From assembly GCF_024679245.1 (NCBI RefSeq), contig NC_090174.1, forward strand, positions 44,126,188 through 44,190,187: a DNA stretch of 64,000 nt, written 5' to 3'. This document shows positions 1 through 12,299 of the stretch, one piece after another; the first letter of the stretch is position 1; every line of letters starts with the position of its first letter. This stretch comes from Pseudorasbora parva. Taxonomy: Eukaryota; Chordata; Actinopteri; Cypriniformes; Gobionidae. The notes beneath the pieces are model-generated. The model was given only the letters and a program-made list of their open reading frames with translations, was not told the origin of the DNA and ran no database searches. A program made the translations under genes and the position numbers.

Positions 1-880
1 GGCAGGCACCATCCTACATTTCCATAAGCCTATGTAAAAAACGAATCTTTTTTTTATTTTTATTAAATATGACACTTAACACTAATTTTAAACATAGGCT
101 AGTGCATGCTAAAATAAATAGCCTACAGTAGAATATTATATAGGCTACAGTTCCGTTCCTTAAATCTGATTGGATAAGCAGTATTCCAAAAGCGTTTTTT
201 AGTAGTGGTGCAGAGTGAATTAATGTTTGCTTGCAGTTAAGAGTTATTAAGTCAACTCGCAGACAGTGTTTTTCTCTTGCTAATTAAAGGTGAGCTTACA
301 AACAAATGACTGCAGTCTGCAGGCCCTGTTCCATAAAATATCATTTAAAATAATGATGTGCACAGGAAAAACTGTGCATATAATATTGAAAATAATGTTG
401 AAACCTGGAACACTCAGTCCTTTTTCAGTCGATATGAAGATGATTTGCCTAATATTTTCGTTTTGTGTAGGGAGCGGCTAAAATAAATCCTGGAGTGGAG
501 TAACTGGAGTTGAAGCGATTGAGTAGCCTAATTACAGAATGCCTTGAGCGGAGAATCCCGGCTCCACTTACGGCTCCAGTCCGTTTGGCTTCTTGTAAAA
601 CTGTTTTCCCTGGCGAGAACTTACTGGAAAGATTGTTGTTTTAAACGCAAGTTAACTTAACAAGCAGCATGTGATGAGCTATTGAAAATGTATAGCCTAC
701 ATAACCTTAAATAAAATGAATAATATAAAAGGTGTCTATAACAGTAAGCATTTTAAAATACACGTTGTTATTATTAAGCACATGTTTTGTGTTACCCCCT
801 TCTCCCCTACTACGCGTGTTTGTAATAAACACGAACAGTGCAGAGTAAAATGCGACCGATCAGCTAGGGATATTGCGCGG
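1..880. other. Upstream flank, no gene recognised
   Basis: This AT-rich stretch lies upstream of the osbp2 first exon. Short ORFs occur, but none has recognisable protein character. There is no clear TATA box next to the GC-rich first exon, and I see no mobile element with defined ends. Confidence 0.5.
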
Positions 881-1369
881 GTGATTTCAGAGCCGCGCTC
901 TCCTGTCACGCCGCCAGTGGTCGTTGCTCCTACTCTCACACTCGCAGCTCTTCATCTCTCTATCATCGGGAATAGAGAGAAGGGGAGTGCGCTGTTTCTC
1001 TCTCCCTGCCCCAGAGCCTCCTCCGGCAGCCCGTCCATCTCAGCGCATCGGGGGTGAGTTTATGGGGAGAGTGGCCGCTCCCTGCAGCGGCCCCGGCAGG
1101 ATCGTGTCCTTTCTCACCGCAGTTCCTTGCTTATCCTGCAAACAGCAGCAGCGGCGGCGGCGGCGACATCATCATCAATCTGCGGCAGTGGACCGGGGCA
1201 GGAGGAGGATGAGCGAGCAGGGAAAGAGTGGCGCGTCCACGCCAGCGAGCGGGACACCAGCCCCGGGCTCGGACACCTACAAAGGCTGGCTCTTTAAATG
1301 GACCAACTACATTAAAGGTTACCAGCGCAGATGGTTCGTGCTCAGCAATGGACTTCTGTCCTATTACAG
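881..1369 (+). promoter_or_regulatory. osbp2: GC/CpG-rich promoter and first-exon region of osbp2
   Basis: GC content and CpG density rise sharply from about 880 to about 1370, against AT-rich flanks on both sides. The block ends at the exon 1 donor. This is the usual look of a CpG-type vertebrate promoter plus first exon. The transcription start cannot be fixed from sequence. A perfect donor-like GTGAGT at 1054-1059, just before the ATG at 1062, could allow an alternative 5' untranslated intron. Confidence 0.55.
1062..1369 (+). CDS. osbp2: osbp2 (ORP4) coding exon 1: N-terminus and first part of PH domain
   Basis: This is the first coding exon of an oxysterol-binding protein of the OSBP/ORP4 pair. 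These are cytosolic lipid-binding proteins whose PH domain binds phosphoinositides (chiefly PI4P) on Golgi or plasma membranes, and whose C-terminal ORD carries sterol or PI4P. The exon gives 102 codons plus 2 bases. The N-terminus starts MGRVAAP and contains VPCLSC. From memory this resembles the long ORP4 isoform, which is why I chose the ATG at 1062 over an in-frame ATG at 924 upstream and one at 1209 downstream. A low-complexity run of Gln, Arg and His follows (about residues 28-39), then a Ser/Thr/Pro-rich stretch. The PH domain begins at [20 protein letters not shown]. The donor is CAG|GTAATG, so codon AG|n is split. osbp1 is the main alternative; exon 2 argues for osbp2. Confidence 0.85.
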
Positions 1370-2890
1370 GTAATGAAACGCGTTCACACGAACGCATGGT
1401 CTTGTTTATTATACACCTGTGTTGGTGTCATTATTACAAGACTGCAATATTGGAACATATTTGGACTATACTGGGCTTTGTTAGTATTCTTTTTTGTGAC
1501 CAACCAGTGTAGGGATCTGTCATGTCAAGGCAGGTCATATGAGAGCTGTCAAATACACATGCGGACAATCAGCGCACTTCATGAGCGCGTCTCTATAGTG
1601 TGGATAGATGCTAGTACATCTCTCAAAACCCTCGCCTCATTTTGCCACCATGTGTTTCTTTTAAACCAGGGCCTCCGTTGTCATTATGAGCGGATAAACG
1701 CATGTCTCCATTAAATGACAGCAGTACGCTGTGTTTTTATTAGCGCGTCAGCTAGCGCTCATGCTAACGTCAACTGAGATGTAAGTTATACACTACAGTG
1801 TTGTTCTGTGACGCTTATGAAAGTCGTTGTACTTTAATATCTGACAACAGACTTTTACGTGTGTATGTGGGCGTGTCTTAAAAATTCCGGTCTAATCATA
1901 TTTCTAGTTTGTTTTTATGGTAAACTTGGCCACCAGTAATTTATTATGGTCCGTATTCAGCTTCTGGTCAGCTACAGATGTTAGCCAGTGTTAGGCAGCT
2001 TTTAGCCAGCACACACACAACAATCCAGAACATCCTTACAAACATTTACCATGGCAACCAGTTTCCCTTTAATTATAACAGAACAACAAAACAGTAATTA
2101 GTCAGAAGTAACTTAATTAAAGTGTAAAGCGTTTTATAATTATATTTAATATAATGCCTGTAGTTAATATTTATTTCATATATATAATTTCTGTAGTAAA
2201 ACTGTGGTTGGGAGAAACCCCATTTAGGTCATGGTGTTTTTTTTTTTTTGTGACATCTCGAATGCCGGGCTGAATATCTGATGATGTGAAGCTTATGTAT
2301 GCAGTGATACAGTTTCTCTTTAAAATTTAAACCTCCCTCACATGTGTCACCTGTGAACTCTGCCAGTAACACCTGTTGTTTAAGAGGCTCTTGAGCCAGC
2401 AGTGGTAATCATGTTTCATCTCTCACTGTGTGTCAGGAAGACACAGGAGGATCACATCAACAAACTGTTTCAAAACCTAAGTGCTATGGTCTTTTAATTG
2501 CTTCATTACCACAGGTCTGTCCCACAAGAGAAGCATTTAATGATTTAGTTGAGCCGAAATGTTGCTCATTGAAATAAGTGTAAGTGATTGTTCATTATGT
2601 GTCTTGGATGACGATATGCATACAGGAACATGTTAATTTATGTTCCCTGAGCTATGAACAATTATAATTGTCATACAATGTCCTCTTAGTGGTGATTTTG
2701 CAGTTTCTGAAATATTGCTATGGTGGCTTTGAGATTTTATTAACCTTTCTAGCTGCCTTTATTGTCCCGTATAGCATGTTGAAAATATTAGGAAGTAATT
2801 ATCACATTTAGGTAAATAGAAGTCTCACCTTGCAGTTCTTGCATTTACAAGCACCTGTTTGTTTAGAACATGTGTTGGTGTTAGCTTGAC
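1370..2890. other. Intron 1, proximal part: nothing recognised
   Basis: The sequence is AT-rich and apparently unique, with a poly-T run near 2234-2249. I see no defined repeat ends, no RNA gene and no convincing coding segment. Confidence 0.4.
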
Positions 2891-2932
2891 CAGCCTTTGT
2901 GTGTGTGTGCGTGTGTGTTTGTGTGTGTGTGC

Positions 2933-3180
2933 CCTTGTTTATATTACACTGTGGGGACCAAATGTCCCCATAAGGATAGAAAAACCTGAGATTACCCACT
3001 TTTCAAAATGATTTTTTGAAGTTTTTTTTTTTTTTTTGAGAAAGTAAAAATGCAGAATGTTTCCTGTGATGAGTAGGTTTAGGGGCAGGGGCAGTGTAGG
3101 GGGACAGAAAATACGGTTTGTACGGTATAAATATAAACGATTACGCCTATGGAGAGTCACCACAAAGATAGTGAACCAGA
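2933..3180 (-). repeat. CA/TG-linked dispersed repeat, copy 1
   Basis: This copy is the reverse complement of the unit at 63560-63875 and is related to 12305-12490. Shared landmarks are the GTGGGGAC block, the CCCCTGCCCCTAAACC block, the AAACATTCTGCATTTTTAC block and the GGCGTAAT block. A TG microsatellite touches each side (about 2897-2930 and 3182-3208). It is non-coding and its superfamily is not recognised. Confidence 0.7.
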
Positions 3181-3181
3181 C

Positions 3182-3208
3182 GTGTGTGTGTGTGTGTGTG
3201 TGTGTGTT
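3182..3208. repeat. (TG)n microsatellite
   Basis: A short uninterrupted TG array directly abutting the dispersed repeat at 2933-3180. Confidence 0.9.
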
Positions 3209-4986
3209 GCTTATTTAAGGTTGAAAAACTGTTGTAGCATTAGACAAATAGTCATAGAACATATGCTACATCTCTATGATATAACGTTAATCAAACAAAA
3301 GGCAACAAGAAATTTTGCTATGGTATTTTAAACCATTGTAAGTGTTTTTTAGCCTGCTGATTTTTGTTCATAGTATTCAGTTACAATGAAATGTTTTTTT
3401 CAGTAAAACTTAAAATAAATGTAAAAATTAAACTTAAAAAGTTTTTTTAGTTTTTACCTTAATGGAATCGAAATTAGGAATTGATAATAATCGAAAACGA
3501 TAAGCAGAACCGGAATCGTTAAAATTCAAACAATACACAAACCTATGTGCTACAGACTATCTTTCCTCTCACTGATCTTTATTTATATATCAGTTATAGA
3601 TATGGTATATGATATTATCAGTGTTTCTGTGTGAATGTGGCCAAAGGTTTGAGTTTCTCAGGTGCACTTGAAGGCAGCATAAAGGACTTGGTAAATCCTA
3701 TGTCATTCAGTCTTCAAAACTATACTTACCAGATTGAACACCGATCCAGCAAGGCACACTGAATTCATCCAGGAAGTGTTTGAGAGTCTTTGTGTTGTCA
3801 GAACTGTATTGTTATCTGATGGTCGCGAGGGTCATCGTGATAGCGTCATGGAGCAGATCTCTAGTCAAGCGGCTAATGAAATAAGGGCAAAGGCTCTTGT
3901 AAGAGCACTGAAGCAGTGCCCATCAATCCGTATCTCTCCTGGGCAGCCCCTGTGAGCCTACAAACTCTTCACACAGTGGGCGACTGGGTTTCCACCCGCT
4001 CTGGAGAGTCTGAACGGAAAGCGACACTGCTGACTGTGAAAGAGAAGAAGCATGGCTCTCCTACTGCTCTCCTCTATTAATAGTCTATTATGGTGGAAGG
4101 TGATTGCAGTGGTGTAAAGCTAGATCTGCTGTCATCGGAGAGCTCTGGCAACCGTGCACACGTAGCCAACACAATGAAGTGTCTGGATAACGTGCTGCCC
4201 TAATGTCTGCCAAATCAACCTGCCAAATATGCTGTTACGGAGCCAGAGAGCAACAGTATATGTGCGAATATGTTTTGGAGGCAGTGTATGACAACAGCCA
4301 TTAGAATATGAATGGAATAATCTTAATTATTCCTTGGAATGAGGAACTGTTCTAAGGTTGATTACAGGACAGCATGGGGAACGGTATAGCACATGATATG
4401 ATTTAGATGTAAACCCGTATCCCATGTGCACTATATAATGCACCATTGCTCCAATAAAAGAGATTTATTTAGAGTATATATTGTATGCCTACATTTTTTA
4501 GTCCATTAGAGGTCAAAATATTGCATGTCACGCAAATTACAAGACTTGGTACAACTCAGGCAAATATGCTTCATGCTGCATGAGAAATATGGACAACAAA
4601 TTACAACATCCTACAGCACTTAAATGCTGAGAGCTGCAGACTCAGACTCTCTGGGTGGCCTCTGTATCAGCAATTTCTTATTTTCAGCTGATATCAGTTT
4701 AACCGGCTCCAAATGGTAATTTTATAACAAATCCACATTAAAACATTGTGCAATTTTATATTGATATAGCACAATTGAATTTATTACAATATTTTATTTA
4801 ATATTTCAGATTGTATCAATATTTTTATCTATTTGTAATGTGTGCTACTTTTAAAAAGTTTGGGGTTGGTAAGATTTTTTGAAAAAAGTTGCTTATGCGC
4901 ACATATTTTATAAAAAATACAGTAATGATAGTAATATTGTGAAATCTATCTTAATATTTGAAAAGGTAATTTATTCCCATGATTAT
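3209..4986. other. Intron 1 stretch: mostly nothing recognised
   Basis: A 73-codon + strand ORF at 3734-3955 has a protein-like composition (acidic and basic residues mixed, hydrophobic spacing). I recognise no family, and there are no splice or start features to support it. The rest shows no defined element. Confidence 0.3.
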
Positions 4987-5878
4987 TTAAAGCTGCACTA
5001 TGTAATTTTTTTGTCCACTAGAGGGCGCCTATTCAAAAAAAAGGGGTAGCTTGATGACGCCTGAGCTCAGAAATCTAGACGCACCCTAGCGGCAGCACAT
5101 TTAATCTGCCCGCAAGTGTCGTCTAGGAACTCTCTATACCCTTCTGAGCTGTATTCCTCTCAATCTGGACGGGCCAATCGCATCGTGTATAGAGTCGGTG
5201 GGCGGGGCCATAATGACGACGGCCGAGTTGCGTTTGCATGCTTCTAGTAAACACAGAAACTGGCGAACGGCGGTCTTTCGAATCAGCTTTGACCGCGACT
5301 CTGGAAGACTTGGAGTTAAGCTTTTCTCTGAGAAAAGAACAAAGAACGGCACTGAAGTCATTCTTAAAAAGGGAAGATGTGTTCGGAGTTTTGCTGACCG
5401 GATGCGGTGAATGTTTAATCTATGAACAAGCTCTGTTTCACCTTCATTGCTCTGGTTGGTTGTAGCGCTATCCTATCGCGTGCAGAGGGAGTTTGAAAGA
5501 CAGCCGTTTATCCCGCCCCTCGGATTGAGCCCTGTCTATGTTGAGTTTCCAGACCAAACATCTTGATGTGGGTCTGGCTTGTCAGGCTAGGTCTTCATCT
5601 CACAGCCAGTGGAAAAGAATCGGGATAGGACTTTGGCAGAAATCATGTTCATGGATGCGGTTATTAACGTTACTGTAGTATGAAGCAGAGCAGGACCGAG
5701 TGTTGAGGGAGCTGAGCAAGGCCGCTGGAGCGATTGTTACGCAAACACACGGCTCGCGAGCAACGGGAGTTTAATTATAACGGGACAAAGTCGCCGACAC
5801 CATTTCCTCTTTTCCGGTCCATGAGTATGAGGTAACACAGCTCTGTTTATCATATTAGATACTTTTAAGTGTGTTTAA

Positions 5879-7589
5879 AGGTCCCATTTTTTATGTGTTT
5901 TTAAAGCTTTGATTGCGTTTACAGTGTGCAATATAACATGAGTTCATTTTTCACACAATTTACTTATCTGTATACCGCTGTTTTCTCTGTCCTAAAAACG
6001 GCCTGATGATTTCCTTGTTCTATTAAGTCCCTCCTTCAGAAATACGTAACGAGTTCTGATTGTGCCAGCTGTTCCCGTGTTGTGATTGGACAGCAACTTA
6101 GCGCACTTTGCCCGGAAAGGTCCTGCCTCTTACCATAACGGGGAGATGCAAGCGCTGAATGGCCCTCATTTATCAAAAGTGCTTACACCAAATTTCCAGC
6201 GTACACCTTGCGTACACCCAAACCCACGGTGACTTTGAGATTTATCAATATGGACGTTGGCGTACGGTACGCTCAAATCCTACGCCAGCTCAGGAGGTGG
6301 TACGCACTTTTTGAGTTAGTGCGAAAATGCAGAGAAAAACAATGCCTAACACCACAAAACACACTGACAAAGATATGCTAGGCCTAAAAAAAAACTACAA
6401 CATATTCATTATAAACTTCAGTGTTTATTTTTGTGCAACGTAGACGTCAATGTTTAATTTGTGTGACTATAGCAAAGCATTTGAGGCATGTATTCCTCCA
6501 GTTGCGAGCCTGTGCGGCAGCTGCGCACGCACTGGGACTGAATAATTCAGACTGACAAAATAATAACGGCATTCTTCTTCTAAATAACAATAAGTGTCAT
6601 TAATAATACAAATCATAATAATAATAATAATAATAAAAAGAATCTTACAAATTGTCATGCAATTATTAATGTGAATGAATGATACTCCACATCACATCAT
6701 CATATCGTACACCCCAATGCATGTGCCGTGATACGAAATTAAATGCTAATTGTTTCAAAACATGTGCTGTAAAATAATGCATTGCGATAGGTAATTTCTC
6801 ATACAAACAGCTTTAAACTGCTGGAGTGCGCTTCTCAACATCCACACTATTAACAGTACTCGTAATTTGGGTTTGTTTTTTGGGTGCCTTTAATCCCACT
6901 CTTTAAACTCCCAAATAAAACAATTTCATTTTTTTCCACTTCCCTGGTGATGGTCTTGATTGGCGCGTCTCAATCATCTCACTAGTTCACTAGTCAGTGC
7001 ACTGGTCAGTGAGTCAGCCCATTGACTTATGTCCTAATCAGTGCCCTGAATAGTGGACTAGTAAGATGATTGAGACGCGCCCGATCTCCACGTCGGAGAA
7101 GTTTTTCGCTTCTTTGCAGTCTTCTGTTTGTCCATGGTGTAAAATGAGGGCGTGGGAGAGGCAGTGACTTGAATATATAGGGGCGTGTTATTCTAATGAC
7201 GATCGTTTTCAGCCGCCACATTTATCAAGGGCAAATATTGCGGACACCTGGATTGCAGAGGTGCAAGATTTCTATTATAAATAAGGGCCAATGTGCTCTC
7301 TTCTCCACGTGGGAGAGCAACAAGATTACGCCACTTTTTTTGCGTATTCTTGTGGGCGGAGGGTTAGTCAACAAACTGTTCTAGTCATGTCATTACAGAA
7401 GGAAGTGCAGGGATGTAGTCCAAACTGGCCGTTCACTGTAGGCTTTGAAAGGGAACTTCTGTTAAATAAAATATCTCGCTTGGCATTGAACTTAGAGCTT
7501 TATCATTTTACAGGTATTATTTATGCTCTAACAGCAATTATTTCACACTAACTAAAGTTTGAAAGATGGGATCATGAAGAACGGGACCT
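5879..7589. mobile_element. Nested TTAA-flanked DNA element (AGGTCCC family)
   Basis: The terminal inverted repeats start AGGTCCCATTTTTTATG on the left and AGGTCCCGTTCTTCATG on the right when reverse complemented. TTAA lies at 5875-5878 and 7590-7593. It sits wholly inside the element at 4991-7900, so it inserted later. It holds no intact ORF. It includes a short hairpin at 6962-7081 and a tract around 6165-6310 (CCTCATTTATCAA...) that looks like yet another inserted repeat. Confidence 0.6.
6962..7081. repeat. Small hairpin MITE with 18-bp perfect terminal inverted repeats
   Basis: The left end GGCGCGTCTCAATCATCT is matched exactly by its reverse complement at the right end. The loop is AGT/CACT-rich. 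The 120-bp unit is non-coding and has no clear target duplication. Confidence 0.65.
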
Positions 7590-7904
7590 TTAAAATGATG
7601 TTACGAGTTTGCTCTGTGCGTTCGCTCGGGGCTGCTGTGACACTTGTTGCACACTGCTAAGAGTAAAGCGCTTCTGCCAAATAAAAAAAACGAGCATAAC
7701 CGAGGGTTAACGCAGATATGACGCAATTGACAGGCGACTCCCTCAGACGTCACGGTTCCTTGGTTAAAATAGCAATTGTCTCACAATTTACAAATAGCTG
7801 GAAACATTTGGGATATTATAAGAACATCACCTGAACAAAATATATTACACTGGCCTAGGGGTTTGGATATTTTACTGCAAAAATCCTACACACCGCACCT
7901 TTAA

Positions 7905-8406
7905 TTAAAACCGAATTTTCAGCATCAATACTCCAGTCTTCAGTGTCAGATGATTCTTCAGAATGTTTTCAAATTTGGTGCTGTATTTAAAAAATAAAAA
8001 ATAAATAAAATAATTGTTTAGAACGGTCTTTGTGGAAACCCTGATTGATTTTTTCAGGGTTCTTTGATGAATATAAAGTTATATAAATTATTATATAAAG
8101 TTATATAAATATATATTTAAAAACTTTTGGTCAATTTAATTGTGATCTTGCTGAATAAAAATATTAATATATATTTTAAAAAAAGTTATTTTCCAAAGCA
8201 AGTCTTGGTTTTTCCTATGGTTCAGTTAGTGAAGAAGCAGCCTAGTGAAGGTACTGGGAGATAAAGCTCTGCTGTCTCTCCTCTAACAGCACTATAAATG
8301 TTCTTCTTGTGCTCAATAAAGAGGATTTTTTTCTCCTGTAACAAGGTTACTGGCTCATCCTTTTTTTCCTTAAGCGGGTCAGTTGCCAGTTCATTCTATT
8401 TGTCAT
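7905..8406. repeat. Dispersed repeat fragment shared with about 21555-21640
   Basis: The phrase TTTTCAGCATC...TACTCCAGTCTTCAGTGTCA at about 7916-7955 recurs at about 21564-21600. This is a common fish repeat of unassigned class. The rest of the interval is AT-rich with nothing recognised. Confidence 0.5.
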
Positions 8407-8410
8407 TTAA

Positions 8411-8947
8411 AGGTGCGGTATGTATGATTGGCAGCTAGTTGTCGAAATTCAACACTAAATTCAAAATAATGGAGATTGTTGTTTCCCCCGCCCCCTCCTC
8501 AGACTCAACGCTCACGTGGGATGCCAGCTTAAGGACACAGGAACGAGTGCAATTGACAATCATGGCCACGCTAAATTTATTTATCAGCATTTTAATATGC
8601 TTTCGTTCATAGAGATTTGTAGATGGATCCTGTTTTTTTTTTAATTTGGGTAGAATCTGGGATCTTTGACCCAGTTACAACAAGGCTTCCATGGATGCTG
8701 CAATACGCCGTGTTTTCCGCCAACTGGCAACCCGGGGTGTCGAAATATTATTGGGTAAGTTGGCAGCGTGCGGTTTCGCACAGACCAAAATAAAAACAGA
8801 CATTCTGACACGGAACGCACGTTTCAAAGTAGAATAACTGTGCATTGCTTTTCTGAGAAACGAGTAAGTGAATTTAGCATGTTTCCTAAATATCTGCAAG
8901 CATATTTTTATTATTTAGTAAAGTGAAAAACTTACATACAGGACCTT
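8411..8947 (+). mobile_element. TTAA-flanked non-autonomous element, AGGTGC family
   Basis: It starts AGGTGCGGTATGTATGATTGG and ends CATACAGGACCT, with TTAA at 8407-8410 and 8948-8951. The interior from about 8585 to 8940 is closely similar in the same orientation to 47294-47664. It is non-coding. Confidence 0.65.
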
Positions 8948-8951
8948 TTAA

Positions 8952-9899
8952 TTAAAGTTTAATTATTTCAGTGTTCGTTTTGAGCAGGAATCACAATCCA
9001 ATTATGATATTGTGGTGCATCATAATGCATTCAATCCAATTTGCCTTTCTCTGAACTCATGTGTCTGTGAGTCGCCATGAGTCGATGGTCCTTTTGTTGA
9101 GAGGATGCTGCTGATCCCTGTATGCTCACATGCACACTTTCTCTTTCTCTCTCTGGGATATTTTCAATGGGCTGGGTCGAACTGATCTTGCTTTCATATA
9201 GACTTGTGCATCATTACTTAGAGACACATTAATCAATCACTCAGCCCATGTGCACTTCTGAAGAACTCAGCTCCCTGTAGTGCTGTAACACTGATGCAGA
9301 AAACGCTGAGGCTTTCTATAGGATGTCTTAGATGTGTTCTGCTGATGTGTTAGTTTTACAGAGAGCAATATAACCCCCCCACCCACCACCACCCACCACC
9401 ACACACAGTTCTGTCATCTGCAGTGCTAAAACACGTTAAAGTGTAATGGTCTGCGTAAATTGCACTCGGTCACAGCACCACCCCCTCTTCCTTCTCTTCC
9501 TTGCGATGAGTCACATATCTTCCCTTCCTGTTTTTTTACGCTGATTGCTTCCTTCTTTGCATTTTTTATTTCTTAATAGACTTTTCTCTCATCTTTATTA
9601 TGTTCTTATGTGCTTGGTGCAACCAATTGCAGTCAAAACTGTTTTGGTTCATAAAGACTGTTTTAGTATAAATAATGGAAAGGCTGTGAGCCTGGCCGAA
9701 TCTGATTCTAGGTGTCGGTGTCTGTATTTTTAAATGATATCTGTCTAATCTGGATGTTTTTGTAAGCAGATAGTTACTGGAGTTTGCTTAGACCTTAGAA
9801 ATACCCTAGCACCCTTTCAGAACATCTGGTTAACCGCTCTGATTCATGGGCCACGAACACACTGCAGCTAAATTCGGTAGTCAGTTCACCTTTTAGTGC
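8952..9899. other. Intron 1 stretch: nothing recognised
   Basis: Apparently unique sequence with a C/CA-rich patch near 9375-9410. No defined element or gene is seen. Confidence 0.4.
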
Positions 9900-9903
9900 T
9901 TAA

Positions 9904-10329
9904 AGGCACAATATGTAAGATTTTTTGGGGATTTAAATATCCAAAAACCACTTGAACAATGTTAAATATTTACTTGACTTGTGTACTTACATTATCCCGA
10001 ATGTTTAAACCCAGAGGGATAAGCAATTTTATATTTTAGAAACCATGGACACACCAAATTTCCCTGCCTAATATCGACCTAGCTTACTGCAGTGTGCAAC
10101 AAGTGTCTCATAGTAGTCGTCGAACAAATGCACAGATTAGCATTATAACATAACTAACTTTCAACACACTTAAATGTGTCTAATATGATAAAACAGTGCT
10201 GCGTTACCCCAAATACGCATGAGCGGAAGAAGCGGAATAATAAAAGCTCTGCTAAATCAAAGCGCCATCAAGCTCTTCCTTTGTTTTGAATAAGTAACCT
10301 CCAGCAGTGAAAAATTACATCTTGTGGCT
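9904..10329. mobile_element. TTAA-flanked MITE, AGGTGC-related
   Basis: The 426-bp unit starts AGGCACAATATGTAAG. Its right end, reverse complemented, is AGCCACAAGATGTAA. TTAA lies at 9900-9903 and 10330-10333. It is non-coding. Confidence 0.65.
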
Positions 10330-10428
10330 TTAATCCACACACACTTCAGGAGATGTAATAGAAGTAATGACAGATAATGTCTTCCATATTGTAACATATG
10401 GAACATCTGAGTGAAATTGATTATTTAA

Positions 10429-10965
10429 AAAGGGTGGTTGCATGCGATTTCACTTTTGTAACTTTAGTTATTGCGTAATGTTGCTGTTTGAGCATAAACA
10501 GTATCTGCAAAGTTACCGCACTAAAAGTTCAATGCAAACGGAGATATTGTCTTGTAAAGTTATGGCAGTTTATTGCCTACAAAAACGGCCGGTTTGCACT
10601 ATAATGAGCTTCTTCCCGTGTTGGTGACATCATAAACCCTTGCTAGTCACCGCAGATGTGACTTCTGCCCGTAATGGTAAGGCGTGTGATGTTTCTGGAC
10701 AACCTGTGCTTAGAACTTCAGCCAATAAAAATACATGAAACTACATTTGGCCATCTAACCGATCTAAGACCATTAGAGGGATGGGCTTCACAGAAGCAGG
10801 AAGCAAACGAGCTGTTTAAAGGACAGTGGAGACAGCAGTGTGGAATAAAGGTAAAATATTTGTAAAAAAACGGCGTTTAAAAAATGAGAAGTATTAAGAC
10901 ATGTTATACTGCTGCGCTCCATAAACACAACCAAGCCTAGAAGAAAAAAACATGGAATCACCCCT
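10429..10965. mobile_element. TTAA-flanked MITE (AGGGGTGATTCCATG family)
   Basis: The left end AAAGGGTGGTTGCATG and the reverse-complemented right end AGGGGTGATTCCATG are related. TTAA lies at 10425-10428 and 10966-10969. Short ORFs inside look random. Confidence 0.5.
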
Positions 10966-10975
10966 TTAAAAAAGG

Positions 10976-10980
<5 letters not shown>

Positions 10981-11027
<47 letters not shown>

Positions 11028-11036
11028 TATATATTG
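10981..11036. repeat. (TA)n microsatellite
   Basis: A TA array with one small interruption, just after the element ending at 10965. Confidence 0.9.
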
Positions 11037-12290
11037 TTGATTGGATGGAGGCAGCAAGTGGTGGGGTTTAGTGGACTGAATGATTGGAGAAGCCTGGCAT
11101 ACCAGAGAGAAGTCTGTCATTTCACTGGAAGATTGTGAAGCCAGATAAGAACAATAATTGGTACTAGGCAAAACATGTAAAACAATAATTAAATTTAAAT
11201 TTTTAATTTTAAAACAAGTTTAATTAGGCAAAGTTTCTGTTTTTAGGGCATCGCTCCCAGACAATGCTTGACCTTCTTTTGCAATGAGTGATAACATCCA
11301 TTCTGCTGAGAAGAATGTGGTCACATGATTCGAGAGGAGGTTGTGTCCCTCAAGGGTTTTTGGGAGGTTAACTGAACAGGGTGTTTTGGAATGTCATTCA
11401 GACTCTTTGCACGATGTGTTCACTGACACTTGCACACTTCCTTCAGTTATTTATGGACTGTATACATTTTCCAGTTTGATTAAGTGTCAGTCATTGCTGA
11501 GTGTGTTTTGTCTCTTGCATATGAGAATCAGTTTTTTTTTTTTCACCAGTAGGCATGTTTTATGAGAACTGCAATGCAGAGCAATCTTTCTCTTGCTCAT
11601 AGGGTCTAGCGTGGGATTGGGAGTGTCTCGCAATGGTGTTAAGACTTGGGATAGAGCAGTGAATGAACATGATAATGTTGTTACATGCAGTTCTACCAGA
11701 AAGACTCGGGAGAAATATATTGACAATAGTGCATTTATTAACAGCTCAGCAAGCTGATAGTGTACAGAGTCATTTGGCGTAGGCCCCGTCCGTAGTGCAT
11801 AATCTGAAGGTCTTGGATCTGCAATTCCTGCCTGAAGACGAGGGCAGGGGCGCAGCCGACCCCCCGGCAGGGTATGAACAGGGTTATCCTTGTGGTGGTA
11901 GGGAGGATGGGGGTAATCGTCGCTTCAGTATCTGTGAACTCAAACATGTGTAAGTACAGAGCCTTTATACCGTGAGCATGAGAATATCATTGGATTAGAG
12001 TGAATGCATTAAGTGACGTGGTAATTGAGTCTTCCCAGCAGAATTTATGCTAAAGCTTAATTTCAATTTAAAACTTGTGTGTTTGTGCCTGGCAGATGAT
12101 AAAATAAACCAAAAATCCCTAAACCACCACATAGCTCTGTCCTGGGAGCCATCAGATTTTTTAATATAATTTAAATATTTCACTTAAATTTATAGTTGAA
12201 AAGATTATATCTAGGACTTTGTGGCTGTGAGTGATTTTCTTGCAGTGTCTTATATTACGATATGACATAATGCAATTTATGCAAGTTACA
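11037..12290. other. Intron 1 stretch: nothing recognised
   Basis: No defined repeat ends, RNA gene or convincing coding segment. ORFs here are short and lack protein-like composition. Confidence 0.4.
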
Positions 12291-12299
12291 GCAGCAGAA

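Larger units (their letters stand above)
4991..7900. mobile_element. TTAA-flanked DNA element (AGGTGC...TATGTAA family), host of a nested insertion
   Basis: The ends are AGCTGCACTATGTAA on the left and, reverse complemented, AGGTGCGGTGTGTAG on the right. TTAA lies at 4987-4990 and 7901-7904, as a target duplication. The same terminus occurs at 8411, 9904, 50949 and 59689. The interior at 5600-5790 matches 50690-50949 in reverse. TTAA targets and these purine-starting ends fit Kolobok or piggyBac-type elements; no transposase is visible. It contains a second TTAA element at 5879-7589. Confidence 0.6.

Noticed and set aside
716..1057. 113-codon + strand ORF upstream of osbp2 exon 1
   Set aside because: It has no domain, ends in the GC-rich leader and is in another frame from the PH-domain exon; best read as 5' untranslated or upstream sequence.
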